From CAG-177 sp964587915 (GTDB taxonomy: Bacteria > Bacillota > Clostridia > Oscillospirales > Acutalibacteraceae), in the NCBI GenBank assembly GCA_964587915.1, contig CAZPMK010000004.1, positions 1 through 64,000 on the forward strand: a stretch of 64,000 bases of DNA. Reading direction: 5' to 3'. The notes under the pieces were generated by a model. That model did no database searches and was not told where the DNA came from. It saw only the letters and a list, made by a program, of their open reading frames with translations. Position 1 is the stretch's first letter; each line of letters begins with the position of its first letter. Below are positions 7,635 to 16,075 of the stretch, one piece after another. The position numbers and the translations under genes are program-made.

Positions 7635-7817
7635 ATGAACGCTGTAATGAACACAACAAGCCGCAATTCCGTCTCTCATTCTGTCCGCAGCACTGAGTCT
7701 GCGTCTTTTGCCTTTATTGAAGCAGTACGCTTTTTTGCGTACCGCTTTTTTTATTATTACTTTTTCGGCAAAATGAATTTTCTCCCGCAAAGGGCGCATA
7801 TGGCAGCATCGCTGTAA
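7635..7817 (+). CDS. Phe/Tyr-rich leader peptide of the aromatic operon
   Basis: This 60-codon ORF has a strong ribosome binding site (aaaggagaa at 7621-7629, 7-8 nt spacing). Codons 33-44 read F F A Y R F F Y Y Y F F, ten of twelve being Phe or Tyr, the end products of the operon. The stop at 7815-7817 is 21 nt before the second terminator hairpin. Classical leader peptides such as pheL carry clustered regulatory codons, and that precedent supports a role in sensing charged tRNA-Phe/Tyr. One caution: several Phe codons arise because the ORF crosses the T-tract of the first terminator. The Tyr-Tyr-Tyr-Phe-Phe run continues past the T-tract, so the enrichment is not fully explained by it. Confidence 0.6.
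   Translation: MNAVMNTTSRNSVSHSVRSTESASFAFIEAVRFFAYRFFYYYFFGKMNFLPQRAHMAASL
7722..7752 (+). terminator. First attenuator-type terminator in the aromatic leader
   Basis: GCAGTACGC pairs with GCGTACCGC (one mismatch) around a T6 loop and is followed by seven T residues. It lies inside the leader ORF, about 110 nt from the predicted transcription start. Confidence 0.75.
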
Positions 7818-7838
7818 AACAGCTTTTATTATGTCATT

Positions 7839-7873
7839 AAGCGGTTTCCTTTCGGGGAAGCCGCTTTTATTTA
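7839..7873 (+). terminator. Second terminator hairpin immediately before pheA
   Basis: AAGCGGTTTCC pairs with GGGAAGCCGCTT (11 bp, one G-U) and is followed by TTATTTAG. Its 5' arm AAGCGGT (7839-7845) is also exactly complementary to ACCGCTT (7741-7747) in the 3' arm and T-tract of the first hairpin. An alternative antiterminator pairing is therefore possible. Confidence 0.6.
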
Positions 7874-7896
7874 GTTAAAAATGTGAGGTGTCAGCA

Positions 7897-9015
7897 ATGA
7901 ACGAGCTTGAAATTTCAAGAAAAGAAATAAGTCGCATTGATGCGGAGATGGCAAGGCTTTTTGAGGAGCGTATGCACACCTGCGAAAGCATAGCGGCGTA
8001 CAAAAAGGAGCACGGTCTTTCCGTCAAGGATTCGGCAAGAGAAGCGGAGCTTATCGACCGTTCGAGAGCATTGGTAGAGGATAAGGAGCTTGAGGGCTAC
8101 TATGTACGCTTTCTTCGCAACACGATTGATCTTTCCTGCAAATATCAGACCAAATTGCTCAACGGAATGAAGGTCGCTTACTGCGGTGACGAGGGTGCTT
8201 ACGCCTACATTGCCGCAAAGCGTATGTTTCCCGATTCGCGGCTGATTCCTTATTCGGATTTCACAAAAGCCTACAGAGCCGTGGAAAACGGCGAATGCGA
8301 TTGCACCGTTCTTCCGCTTGAAAACAGCTATGCAGGAGATGTCGGAACGGTTATGGACCTTATGTTCTCGGGCAGTCTTTTCGTAAATCAGGTTATCGAC
8401 CTGCCCGTAACTCACAGCCTTGTCGCTCTTGAAAACGCAAATGTCGATATGATAAAAACCGTTGTCAGCCATCCGCAAGCACTCTCGCAATGTGATGAAT
8501 ATATCAGCCGTCACGGCTTTGAAACAAAGGCGTATTCCAACACCGCTCTTGCAGTAAAGTATGTCAAGGAATCGGGCGACCCGACGGTTGCCGCAATTGC
8601 TTCCGAGGATGCGGCGGAAATATTCGGTCTTAAAGCTCTTGATGTCGGAATCAACGACAATCCGAACAACACGACCCGTTTTGCGGCTTTTTCGAGAGCC
8701 TCCAACGCTCCTGCCGCAACCCTCAAGCGTGAGGATGAGAGCTTCATTTTGGTATTCACCGTTCAAAACAAAGCAGGCTCCTTGGCGAAAACTCTTAATA
8801 TTATCGGTGCACACGGTTTCAATATGCGTTCTCTGAGAAGCCGTCCGATGAAGGATCTTCAATGGAATTACTACTTCTATGTTGAAGCGGAGGGCGATGT
8901 CAACAGCGAAAACGGAAACGATATGCTCCGTGAGCTTTCCGCAATATGCGCTCAGTTAAAGCTCGTAGGCACGTATTATTCAAAATTGAGCGTTCAGGGA
9001 GATGAAAACGAATGA
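7897..9015 (+). CDS. pheA: Bifunctional chorismate mutase / prephenate dehydratase (P-protein)
   Basis: This ~372-residue protein has three domains. An AroQ-type chorismate mutase helix bundle occupies about 1-85, a prephenate dehydratase domain about 92-270 (with the conserved NNTTRF motif), and an ACT regulatory domain about 278-365 whose SRP motif (SRPMKD) is typical of Phe-binding P-proteins. It converts chorismate via prephenate to phenylpyruvate and is probably feedback-inhibited by Phe. I use the ATG at 7897, eight bases after GAGG. The in-frame GTG at 7888 overlaps that site. It is the first gene of the aromatic operon, behind the leader, and overlaps aroB by 4 nt. Confidence 0.92.
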   Translation: MNELEISRKEISRIDAEMARLFEERMHTCESIAAYKKEHGLSVKDSAREAELIDRSRALVEDKELEGYYVRFLRNTIDLSCKYQTKLLNGMKVAYCGDEGAYAYIAAKRMFPDSRLIPYSDFTKAYRAVENGECDCTVLPLENSYAGDVGTVMDLMFSGSLFVNQVIDLPVTHSLVALENANVDMIKTVVSHPQALSQCDEYISRHGFETKAYSNTALAVKYVKESGDPTVAAIASEDAAEIFGLKALDVGINDNPNNTTRFAAFSRASNAPAATLKREDESFILVFTVQNKAGSLAKTLNIIGAHGFNMRSLRSRPMKDLQWNYYFYVEAEGDVNSENGNDMLRELSAICAQLKLVGTYYSKLSVQGDENE

Positions 9016-10019
9016 TAATACCGGTAAAAACGCCTCAGGGCGGATACGATATCGTCTTGAAGCAAGGTGCTCTTTCCGAGACGGGCAGTCTGCTTGACAT
9101 GAACCGCAAGGCACTCATCGTAACGGACAGCGGAGTTCCCGCCGAATACGCCCGTACCGTTGCTTCTCAATGTGAATCACCGTATTTAATCACGATTCCG
9201 CAGGGTGAAGCAAGCAAATGCTTTGACACCTTGCAAATGCTCCTTTCCGCAATGCTCGAGGCTTCCTTTACCCGAAGTGACTGCGTTATTGCCGTCGGCG
9301 GCGGAGTTGTCGGAGATTTGAGCGGCTTTGCGGCGGCGTGCTACATGAGAGGAATTGATTTTTACAACATTCCGACAACCCTGCTCTCTCAGGTGGATTC
9401 ATCAATCGGCGGCAAAACTGCCGTGGACTTCGGCGGAGTTAAAAATTCAGTCGGTGCTTTTCATCAGCCGAAAAAGGTCATCATTGACCCGAACGTTCTC
9501 TCCACTCTCGATTTGCGTCAGCTTCACGCAGGACTTGCAGAAGCAATAAAAATGGCGGCAACAAGCGACAGGGAGCTGTTTGAGCTTATAGAAAAAAGTG
9601 AAAATTTAAGTGCAGACCTTGCCGAGATAATCCGCCGTTCGCTGATGATAAAGGCCGATGTTGTTGAAAAAGACCCCGAAGAAAAGGGACTTCGCCGTGT
9701 GCTGAATTTCGGTCACACCGTCGGTCATGCGATAGAAAGTCTCGGCGGCGGCAAGCTCCTCCACGGAGAATGCGTTGCGGCAGGAATGCTCCCCATGTGC
9801 AGTGATTCCGTCAGAAACCGTCTTACCGCAGTTCTTGAAAAATATTCCCTCCCCGTTAAAATTGAGGCAAGCGACGGCGACCTTGCCGAATATATATCTC
9901 ACGACAAAAAAATGCAGACCGGCTGTGTAAATGCGGTCTTGGTTGATGAAATCGGCTCATTCCGTTTCTGCAAAATGAGTCCCGAAGAAATAATCAAAAG
10001 AACGGAGTCCTTGAAATGA
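9012..10019 (+). CDS. aroB: 3-dehydroquinate synthase
   Basis: This 335-residue AroB converts DAHP to 3-dehydroquinate using NAD+ and a divalent metal. Visible are the NAD-binding segment GGGVVGDLSGFAAA, the block PTTLLSQVDSSIGGKT, the metal-site residues around HAGLAEAIK and the NFGHTVGHAIE motif with its paired histidines. Length is slightly short for AroB (about 340-360) but all motifs are present. Its ATG overlaps the pheA stop (ATGA), which indicates translational coupling. Confidence 0.95.
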   Translation: MIIPVKTPQGGYDIVLKQGALSETGSLLDMNRKALIVTDSGVPAEYARTVASQCESPYLITIPQGEASKCFDTLQMLLSAMLEASFTRSDCVIAVGGGVVGDLSGFAAACYMRGIDFYNIPTTLLSQVDSSIGGKTAVDFGGVKNSVGAFHQPKKVIIDPNVLSTLDLRQLHAGLAEAIKMAATSDRELFELIEKSENLSADLAEIIRRSLMIKADVVEKDPEEKGLRRVLNFGHTVGHAIESLGGGKLLHGECVAAGMLPMCSDSVRNRLTAVLEKYSLPVKIEASDGDLAEYISHDKKMQTGCVNAVLVDEIGSFRFCKMSPEEIIKRTESLK

Positions 10020-11125
10020 AAAATTCCTTCGGTCAAAGCGTTTGCGTAACTCTTTTCGGAGAAAGTCACGGTGCCGCCGTCGGTGCGGTGATAGACGGAC
10101 TTGCTCCGGGCATTCCCGTTGACGAAAGCAATATCAAAAGGCTTTTGGCTCGCCGCCGTCCCTCGGGCTTGACCGACACGGCAAGGCAAGAAAACGACCC
10201 GTTTGAAATTCTCAGCGGTGTTTTTGAAAACAAAACTACAGGCACTCCGATTTGCATCGTTATCCGCAATGAAAACACTCACAGCAGTGATTATACTTAC
10301 GGCACGGCAAGACCCTCTCATGCGGATTATGCGGCATTTTGCAAGTATCACGGCTTTGAGGACTACCGCGGCGGAGGTCACTTTTCGGGCAGAATAACGG
10401 CGGCTCTTGTTGCCGTGGGCGGTATACTCATTCCCGCTCTTGAAAATCTCGGAATTTCCGTCGGAACGCATATTCTCTCCTGCGGCGGCATATCCGACAG
10501 AGCCTTTGAAAATCCCGAAAATGATATAAAGCTCCTTTGCGATAAATCCTTTCCCGTTCTGGACGATGAAAGCGGCGAAAGAATGCAGGAGCGTATAATC
10601 GAAGCACGAAGCGAGCTTGACAGCGTGGGCGGCATAACACAAACGGCTGTTTGCGGTATTCCCTGCGGTGTAGGTGAGCCTTGGTTTGATTCGGTTGAAA
10701 GTCTGCTCTCCCATGCAATGTTCAGTCTCGGCGGCATAAAAGGAATAGAATTCGGCTTGGGCTTCAGATTTTCTCAAAAGCGTGCAAGCGAATGCAACGA
10801 TTCCTTTATTGTAAATAACGGTGAAACCGCCACCGTCACCAACAACAACGGCGGCATAAACGGCGGTATAACAAACGGTATGCCCGTTATATTCAACTGT
10901 GCCGTAAAGCCCACTCCGTCAATCGCCCGTGAACAGCAGACGGTTGACTTCATCAAAAACGAAAACAAAACCGTAAGCATCGTCGGCAGACACGACCCTG
11001 CCATAGTCCGCCGAATCTGTCCCGTCATCGACAGCGTAACGGCAATTGTTCTTTGCGACCTGCTGGCTCAGCGGTTCGGCACCGATGCACTTGCAAAGGG
11101 GGTTCCCTCATGCTTTACGGATTGA
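10016..11125 (+). CDS. aroC: Chorismate synthase
   Basis: This 369-residue FMN-dependent lyase makes chorismate from EPSP, the last common step. It shows the signature blocks LFGESHG near the N-terminus, RRRPSG, RPSHADY, GGGHFSGRITA and the C-terminal RHDPAIVRRICPV. The length is normal. It overlaps aroB by 4 nt and the aroE/K fusion by 16 nt, so the operon is tightly packed. Confidence 0.95.
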   Translation: MKNSFGQSVCVTLFGESHGAAVGAVIDGLAPGIPVDESNIKRLLARRRPSGLTDTARQENDPFEILSGVFENKTTGTPICIVIRNENTHSSDYTYGTARPSHADYAAFCKYHGFEDYRGGGHFSGRITAALVAVGGILIPALENLGISVGTHILSCGGISDRAFENPENDIKLLCDKSFPVLDDESGERMQERIIEARSELDSVGGITQTAVCGIPCGVGEPWFDSVESLLSHAMFSLGGIKGIEFGLGFRFSQKRASECNDSFIVNNGETATVTNNNGGINGGITNGMPVIFNCAVKPTPSIAREQQTVDFIKNENKTVSIVGRHDPAIVRRICPVIDSVTAIVLCDLLAQRFGTDALAKGVPSCFTD

Positions 11126-12348
11126 TAGGCGAAAAACTCGGACACAGCTACTCCTGCGAAATTCACGAAAAGATTGCCGATTATCACTATGAGCTTCTTG
11201 AAATTCCCCGTGAGGAGCTTGCGGATTTTTTCAAAAAGCGTGATTTTCTCGGCATAAACGTTACCATACCTTACAAAGAGACCGTCATACCGTTTCTCGA
11301 TGAAATCTCCGACACGGCAAAGGCTGTGGGGGCGGTGAATACCGTTATCAACAGAAACGGCGTTCTCTCGGGCTTCAATACCGACCTTGCGGGAATGACG
11401 GCAATGCTCCGCAGGGCGAAAATCGAGCCGAACGGAAAAAAGGTAATGATTCTCGGTACGGGCGGCACCTCCAAAACGGCAAGAGCCGTCATGAAAGCAC
11501 TCGGTGCAAGAAGCATTGTGCTGACCTCGAGAAGCGGCAGAGAAGGCGGAATCTCATACGAAGAAGCCGCTGAAAAGCACGCCGACACCGAAATAATAAT
11601 CAACACGACGCCCGTGGGAATGTACCCGAAAACAAGTGAAAAGCCCATTGACATTTCACTTTTTCCAAAGCTGTGCGGCGTTGCGGATGCGATATATAAT
11701 CCTTTGCGTTCGGAGCTTATTCTCGATTCGCTTGAAAGAGGCATCCCCTGCTGCGGCGGCTTATATATGCTGGCGGCTCAGGCGGTATATGCCCGAAATC
11801 TGTTTCTCGACGAGGACGAATGCGGTGAGCTTACGGAAAAAGCGTACCGTGAAACAATGCTCCAAAAGCAAAATATCGTGCTTATCGGTATGCCCTCCTC
11901 GGGTAAATCCTCCGTGGGAGCAATGCTTGCCGAGCAGATGAAAAAGCCCTTTATTGATACTGATTCTCTCATCGTCGAAAGAGCGGGAAAAAGCATTCCC
12001 GATATCTTTGCAAACGAGGGAGAAAGCGGCTTCCGTGCTCTCGAAACTCAGATTATCAAGGAAATTTCCTCACATGGCGGTTCAATTGTCGCAACGGGCG
12101 GCGGTGCGGTTCTCAATCCCGTCAATGTCCGTGAGCTGAAGAAAAACGGCGTTGTGACATTCCTTGACAGAAAGCCCGAGCTTCTTTGCGGCACGGCGGA
12201 CAGACCCCTCTCCCAAAACGCCGAAGCAATGGCAAGGCTCTATGAAAAGCGATATCCGATTTATTTATCCTCTGCGGATATCCGCGTTGATTCAAACGGT
12301 ACCGTTGAAGAAGCGGCGGCACTCATCCGAAAGGAGCTTTCAAAATGA
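11110..12348 (+). CDS. aroE-aroK: Fused shikimate dehydrogenase - shikimate kinase
   Basis: This 412-residue bifunctional protein comprises AroE (about 1-245) and AroK (about 253-412). The AroE half has catalytic Lys56 (VTIPYKE), Asp92 (FNTDLAG) and the NADP loop GTGGTSKTA. The AroK half has the P-loop GMPSSGKSS near 260-268, DTDSLI, the shikimate-binding GGGAV segment and a DRP/LID-like ADRPL motif. It therefore covers two consecutive steps: 3-dehydroshikimate to shikimate, then to shikimate-3-phosphate. The start is the ATG at 11110 after aaaggggg, overlapping aroC. Both halves look complete, so this is a true gene fusion rather than a frame error. Confidence 0.93.
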   Translation: MLYGLIGEKLGHSYSCEIHEKIADYHYELLEIPREELADFFKKRDFLGINVTIPYKETVIPFLDEISDTAKAVGAVNTVINRNGVLSGFNTDLAGMTAMLRRAKIEPNGKKVMILGTGGTSKTARAVMKALGARSIVLTSRSGREGGISYEEAAEKHADTEIIINTTPVGMYPKTSEKPIDISLFPKLCGVADAIYNPLRSELILDSLERGIPCCGGLYMLAAQAVYARNLFLDEDECGELTEKAYRETMLQKQNIVLIGMPSSGKSSVGAMLAEQMKKPFIDTDSLIVERAGKSIPDIFANEGESGFRALETQIIKEISSHGGSIVATGGGAVLNPVNVRELKKNGVVTFLDRKPELLCGTADRPLSQNAEAMARLYEKRYPIYLSSADIRVDSNGTVEEAAALIRKELSK

Positions 12349-12794
12349 AAATACTTATATTGAACGGACCGAACATTAACATTCTCGGCATTCGCGAGCC
12401 GGATATATACGGCAGGCAGACCTATGATGACCTTGTGAAGCTGATAAAAGCCCGTGCCGAGGAGCTTAATATCGAGACGGAATTTTATCAGTCGAATCAT
12501 GAGGGTGATTTGGTGGATGCGATTCAAAATGCCTATTTCACGGGTGTTGACGGAATTGTATTCAATCCCGCCGCTTACACTCATACAAGCATTGCCATAG
12601 CCGATGCCGTAAAGGGAGTCGGCATTCCGACGGTTGAGGTTCACATTTCGGAGGTCTCGAAGCGGGAAGCGTTCCGTCAGGTGAGCTATATTTCCTCCGT
12701 TGCGGTTAAAACAATCACGGGTCAGGGACTTAACGGCTATGTTCAGGCTCTCGAATTTCTTGCCGAATCGCTGAGGAATAAAAATGAAAATTGA
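12345..12794 (+). CDS. aroQ: 3-dehydroquinate dehydratase, type II
   Basis: This 149-residue dodecameric-type dehydroquinase has LNGPNINILGIREPDIYG at the N-terminus, with the catalytic Arg and Tyr, then QSNHEG, NPAAYTHTS and VEVHISEVSKREAFR. It removes water from 3-dehydroquinate. ATGA overlap with aroE/K and an 11-nt overlap with aroA place it within the operon. Confidence 0.95.
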   Translation: MKILILNGPNINILGIREPDIYGRQTYDDLVKLIKARAEELNIETEFYQSNHEGDLVDAIQNAYFTGVDGIVFNPAAYTHTSIAIADAVKGVGIPTVEVHISEVSKREAFRQVSYISSVAVKTITGQGLNGYVQALEFLAESLRNKNEN

Positions 12795-13983
12795 AATTAA
12801 AGCGGGCAGGTCTTGCGGAAGCGTAAATGCTCCTGCGTCAAAGAGCTTTGCCCACAGAATGATGATATGTGCCGCACTTGCACGGGGAAGAAGTATTATC
12901 GACGGTATATCCGAAAGCGAAGATATGCTTGCAACCCTTGATTGCATTACGGCGATGGGTGCAAAATGTACTCTCAAAAACGGTCGTCTTTGCATTGACG
13001 GCATAGGCGGCAGTTTCTCGGGAATCCCCGAATTTCATTGCCGTGAAAGCGGAAGCACTCTGAGATTCCTGCTGCCCGTTGCTCTTTCTGCGGGAAACGG
13101 CGGAGAATTTACCGGTACTCCCCGACTTATGGAGCGAGGAATAGGGATTTACGAGAATTTGTTTTCTCAAAAAGGAATTAAAACTATAAATAACGAAAAA
13201 ATATCGGTCTGCGGAAAGCTGACCTCGGGCGAATATGTCTTGCCCGGCAATGTCAGCAGTCAATTTGTGAGCGGTCTGCTTTTTGCTCTCCCCCTGCTCG
13301 ACGGTGACAGCACGGTAAAAATTCTTCCTCCCGTTGAAAGCAGAGCCTACATTGACATAACGGCGGCGGTCGAAAGACAGTTCGGCGTCGAGGTCACGGA
13401 AACCGAAAAGAATATGTTTTCGATAAGAGGCAACCAACAGTTCAAGGCGGTGAATGCCGTTGTTGAGGGCGATTGGTCAAATGCGGCTTTTCTGTTTGCT
13501 CTCAATGCCTTGGGCGGGAGCGTTACGGTTGAGGGCTTGAACGAAAACAGCTTGCAGGGCGATAAAATCTGCACCGAGCTTTTCAAAGAGCTTGAAGCAC
13601 CCGACGCTCGGATAGATGTTTCCGCCTGTCCCGACCTTGCTCCGATACTTTTTGCGGTGGCGGCGGCAAAGCACGGCGCACACTTCACGGGCACGGCACG
13701 ACTCAAAATCAAAGAAAGCGACAGAGCCGCCGTCATGACCGAGGAGCTTGCGAAATTCGGAATAAAATCGGTTCTCGGAGAAAATGACGTTACCGTTTTC
13801 GGCGGACTCAAAGCACCGACACGGGAGCTTTTCGGGCACAATGACCACCGCATCGTCATGGCACTTTCCGTATTGTCAAGCATAACGGGCGGCGTAATCG
13901 ACGGAGCACAGGCGGTACGAAAAAGCTATCCCGATTTCTTTGAAACGCTGTCTCGTCTCGGAACGGAGGTTAGGACAATATGA
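12784..13983 (+). CDS. aroA: 3-phosphoshikimate 1-carboxyvinyltransferase (EPSP synthase)
   Basis: This 399-residue enzyme transfers enolpyruvate from PEP to shikimate-3-phosphate. Key elements include the N-terminal APASKSFAHRMM with the PEP/S3P-binding Lys, the RESGSTLRFLLP block, LKIKESDRAA and the DHRIVMAL motif. It is a little shorter than class I enzymes (about 427) but complete. Stop and next start overlap (ATGA) with tyrA. Confidence 0.94.
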   Translation: MKIEIKAGRSCGSVNAPASKSFAHRMMICAALARGRSIIDGISESEDMLATLDCITAMGAKCTLKNGRLCIDGIGGSFSGIPEFHCRESGSTLRFLLPVALSAGNGGEFTGTPRLMERGIGIYENLFSQKGIKTINNEKISVCGKLTSGEYVLPGNVSSQFVSGLLFALPLLDGDSTVKILPPVESRAYIDITAAVERQFGVEVTETEKNMFSIRGNQQFKAVNAVVEGDWSNAAFLFALNALGGSVTVEGLNENSLQGDKICTELFKELEAPDARIDVSACPDLAPILFAVAAAKHGAHFTGTARLKIKESDRAAVMTEELAKFGIKSVLGENDVTVFGGLKAPTRELFGHNDHRIVMALSVLSSITGGVIDGAQAVRKSYPDFFETLSRLGTEVRTI

Positions 13984-14840
13984 TGTTCAACAAAAGCACA
14001 AAAATTCTGATAGTCGGTCTCGGCTTGATTGGCGGAAGCTATGCACAGGCTCTGAGCTGTAACGGCTACGAGGTCGGAGCGATAGACTGCAATGCCGAAT
14101 CCGTTGACTTTGCCCTCCAAAAAGGGTGGATAAGCAGCGGCAGAAGCGACATTGACGGCGAATATATCGGCTCGTTCGATTTGATAGTATTTGCTCTTTA
14201 TCCTCATATTTTCATTGATTGGATAAAGCAAAATCAAAAATTCATCCGTTCGGGTGCCCTGCTGACGGACGTAACGGGTGTAAAATGCAGCGTCGTGTAT
14301 GAGGTTCAAGGCATTCTTCGCGACGATATCGAATTTATCGGAGCACACCCCATGGCAGGCAGAGAGGTCAGCGGTGTTAAAAATTCCAAAAAAGAGATTT
14401 TTAGTGATGCCAACTACATAGTCACTCCGACGACCTCCAACACTCCCGAGGCAATAGCGGCTTGCAAGGCTCTCGGAGAGGCACTCGGATTCAAAACGAT
14501 AAGCACCCTTTCTCCCGAAAAGCACGACGAAACGGTAGGCTTTTTGTCGCACTTGACTCATTGCATTGCAGTTGCACTGATGATTTCAAAGGAATCGGAG
14601 CATATGTGTGCATACACGGGCGATTCATTCCGTGATTTAACGCGAATAGCAAAAATCAATGATGAGATGTGGAGCGAGCTGTTTTTGCTGAATAAAAAAG
14701 AGCTTCTTGCTCAAACGGAGCTTTTTGAGGCGGCACTCGATCGCATAAAAGAAAGCATTAAAAATGATGATATTGCCGCACTGCGGGATATGATGCGTCT
14801 TTCAACCCGACGCAGAGAATATTTTGATATAAAGGAGTAA
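13980..14840 (+). CDS. tyrA: Prephenate dehydrogenase
   Basis: This 286-residue NAD(P)-dependent enzyme commits prephenate to tyrosine. The Rossmann motif VGLGLIGGSYAQAL lies at about 12-25. The catalytic-site block EFIGAHPMAGREVSGV contains the conserved His and is followed by an LSHLTH segment. There is no C-terminal ACT domain, so allosteric Tyr inhibition through an ACT module is not expected. An alternative ATG three bases downstream (13983) is equally usable. Confidence 0.92.
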   Translation: MMFNKSTKILIVGLGLIGGSYAQALSCNGYEVGAIDCNAESVDFALQKGWISSGRSDIDGEYIGSFDLIVFALYPHIFIDWIKQNQKFIRSGALLTDVTGVKCSVVYEVQGILRDDIEFIGAHPMAGREVSGVKNSKKEIFSDANYIVTPTTSNTPEAIAACKALGEALGFKTISTLSPEKHDETVGFLSHLTHCIAVALMISKESEHMCAYTGDSFRDLTRIAKINDEMWSELFLLNKKELLAQTELFEAALDRIKESIKNDDIAALRDMMRLSTRRREYFDIKE

Positions 14841-14846
14841 CAAATT

Positions 14847-15875
14847 ATGAATATGGAATTTAAACGTAAAATGCCCACGCCGCAAGAGGTTAAGGATATG
14901 TACAGCGTTTCCGAGGAGCTTGCACAGCGTAAAAAAGCAAACGACAAAGAAATCAGAGATATTTTCTCGGGGAAAGATGACAGGCTCGTTCTCATCATCG
15001 GTCCTTGCTCCGCCGACAGAGAGGATGCAGTAATCGAATACATCTCAAGACTTCGCGAGGTTCAGGAAAAGGTCAAGGATAAAATTGTTATCATTCCGAG
15101 AATCTACACCAACAAGCCGAGAACAACGGGCGACGGCTACAAGGGTATGCTTCATCAGCCCGACCCGAACGCCTCTCCCGATATGCTCAAGGGACTTATC
15201 GCCATTCGCAAGCTGCATCTTAAGGCACTTTCGCAAACGGGCTTCTCCTGTGCCGATGAAATGCTCTATCCCGAAAATCACCACTACCTTTCCGATGTTC
15301 TCTCATATGTTGCCGTCGGTGCAAGATCGGTTGAAAATCAGCTTCACCGTCTCACCGCAAGCGGTCTTGATTTACCCGTGGGAATGAAAAATCCGACAGG
15401 CGGCGACCTCTCCGTAATGATGAACTCCATAACCGCCGCTCAGCATCCGCACACCTTTGTATATTCGAGCTGGGAGGTTGAAAGCAAGGGCAATCCGCTT
15501 GCACACGCAATTCTCAGAGGCTCGGCAAACAAGCACGGTCAGACCGTTCCGAACTACCACTACGAGGATTTACAGCATCTTTGCTCTCTGTACGAGGAAA
15601 GCGGACTCAAAAATCCCGCCGTCATCATCGACACGAACCACTCGAACTCGGGAAAGCATTGGGATCAACAGCCCCGTATCGCAAAGGAAATACTGCACAG
15701 CTCCCGTCTTTCCAATGACATAAAGCATCTTCTCAAGGGACTTATGATAGAATCATATCTTGAAGACGGAAATCAAAAGCCCGACGGCGGCATATACGGA
15801 AAATCCATCACCGACCCGTGTCTCGGCTGGGAAAAGACTGAACGCCTCATTCTCGAAATTGCCGATTTGAGATAA
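14847..15875 (+). CDS. aroF: DAHP synthase, class I (AroF/AroG type)
   Basis: This 342-residue entry enzyme condenses PEP with erythrose-4-phosphate. It shows IIGPCSADR, RIYTNKPRTTGDGYKGML, AVGARSVENQ and GMKNPTGGDL motifs and the metal-binding C-terminal region with DTNHSNSGK. The long N-terminal extension before IIGPCS matches the E. coli-type, feedback-regulated subgroup. Last gene of the operon, six bases after tyrA. Placing the first enzyme of the pathway last means its dose depends on full-length transcription past the leader. Confidence 0.94.
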   Translation: MNMEFKRKMPTPQEVKDMYSVSEELAQRKKANDKEIRDIFSGKDDRLVLIIGPCSADREDAVIEYISRLREVQEKVKDKIVIIPRIYTNKPRTTGDGYKGMLHQPDPNASPDMLKGLIAIRKLHLKALSQTGFSCADEMLYPENHHYLSDVLSYVAVGARSVENQLHRLTASGLDLPVGMKNPTGGDLSVMMNSITAAQHPHTFVYSSWEVESKGNPLAHAILRGSANKHGQTVPNYHYEDLQHLCSLYEESGLKNPAVIIDTNHSNSGKHWDQQPRIAKEILHSSRLSNDIKHLLKGLMIESYLEDGNQKPDGGIYGKSITDPCLGWEKTERLILEIADLR

Positions 15876-15886
15876 ATTGTCATTTT

Positions 15887-15907
15887 ATTATTCTGATGTA
15901 GAATAAT
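15887..15907 (+). terminator. Weak hairpin after the aromatic operon
   Basis: ATTATTC pairs with GAATAAT across a 7-nt loop, 12 bases after the aroF stop. The stem is AT-only and the tail (TCTTTCGG) is poor, so termination here is doubtful. No better terminator is visible before the gap gene. Confidence 0.3.
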
Positions 15908-16004
15908 TCTTTCGGCAGAATTGCAAGGTTAAGGCTTGTACGGCAGTTAATTTTGTTAAGTTTACCGAATATTATAATAATATGAAATTTTCGGCAAAAA
16001 ACAG

Positions 16005-16033
16005 TTGCATATCTCGCCGAAAATGTATAAAAT
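16005..16033 (+). promoter_or_regulatory. Probable promoter of gap
   Basis: TTGCAT (16005-16010), a 17-bp spacer and TAAAAT (16028-16033) precede gap by about 43 bp. The 200-bp intergenic region is AT-rich and offers a second, poorly spaced TATAAT at 15973-15978. Confidence 0.45.
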
Positions 16034-16075
16034 ATATGTGGTCAAAAATCAAAAAATCATTTGGAGGTTTTTATC

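Noticed and set aside
7605..7896. A T-box riboswitch before pheA
   Set aside because: No T-box sequence (AGGGTGG..ACCGCG type), specifier loop or stem I layout is visible, and the leader is too short before the first terminator. The peptide-plus-terminators explanation fits better.
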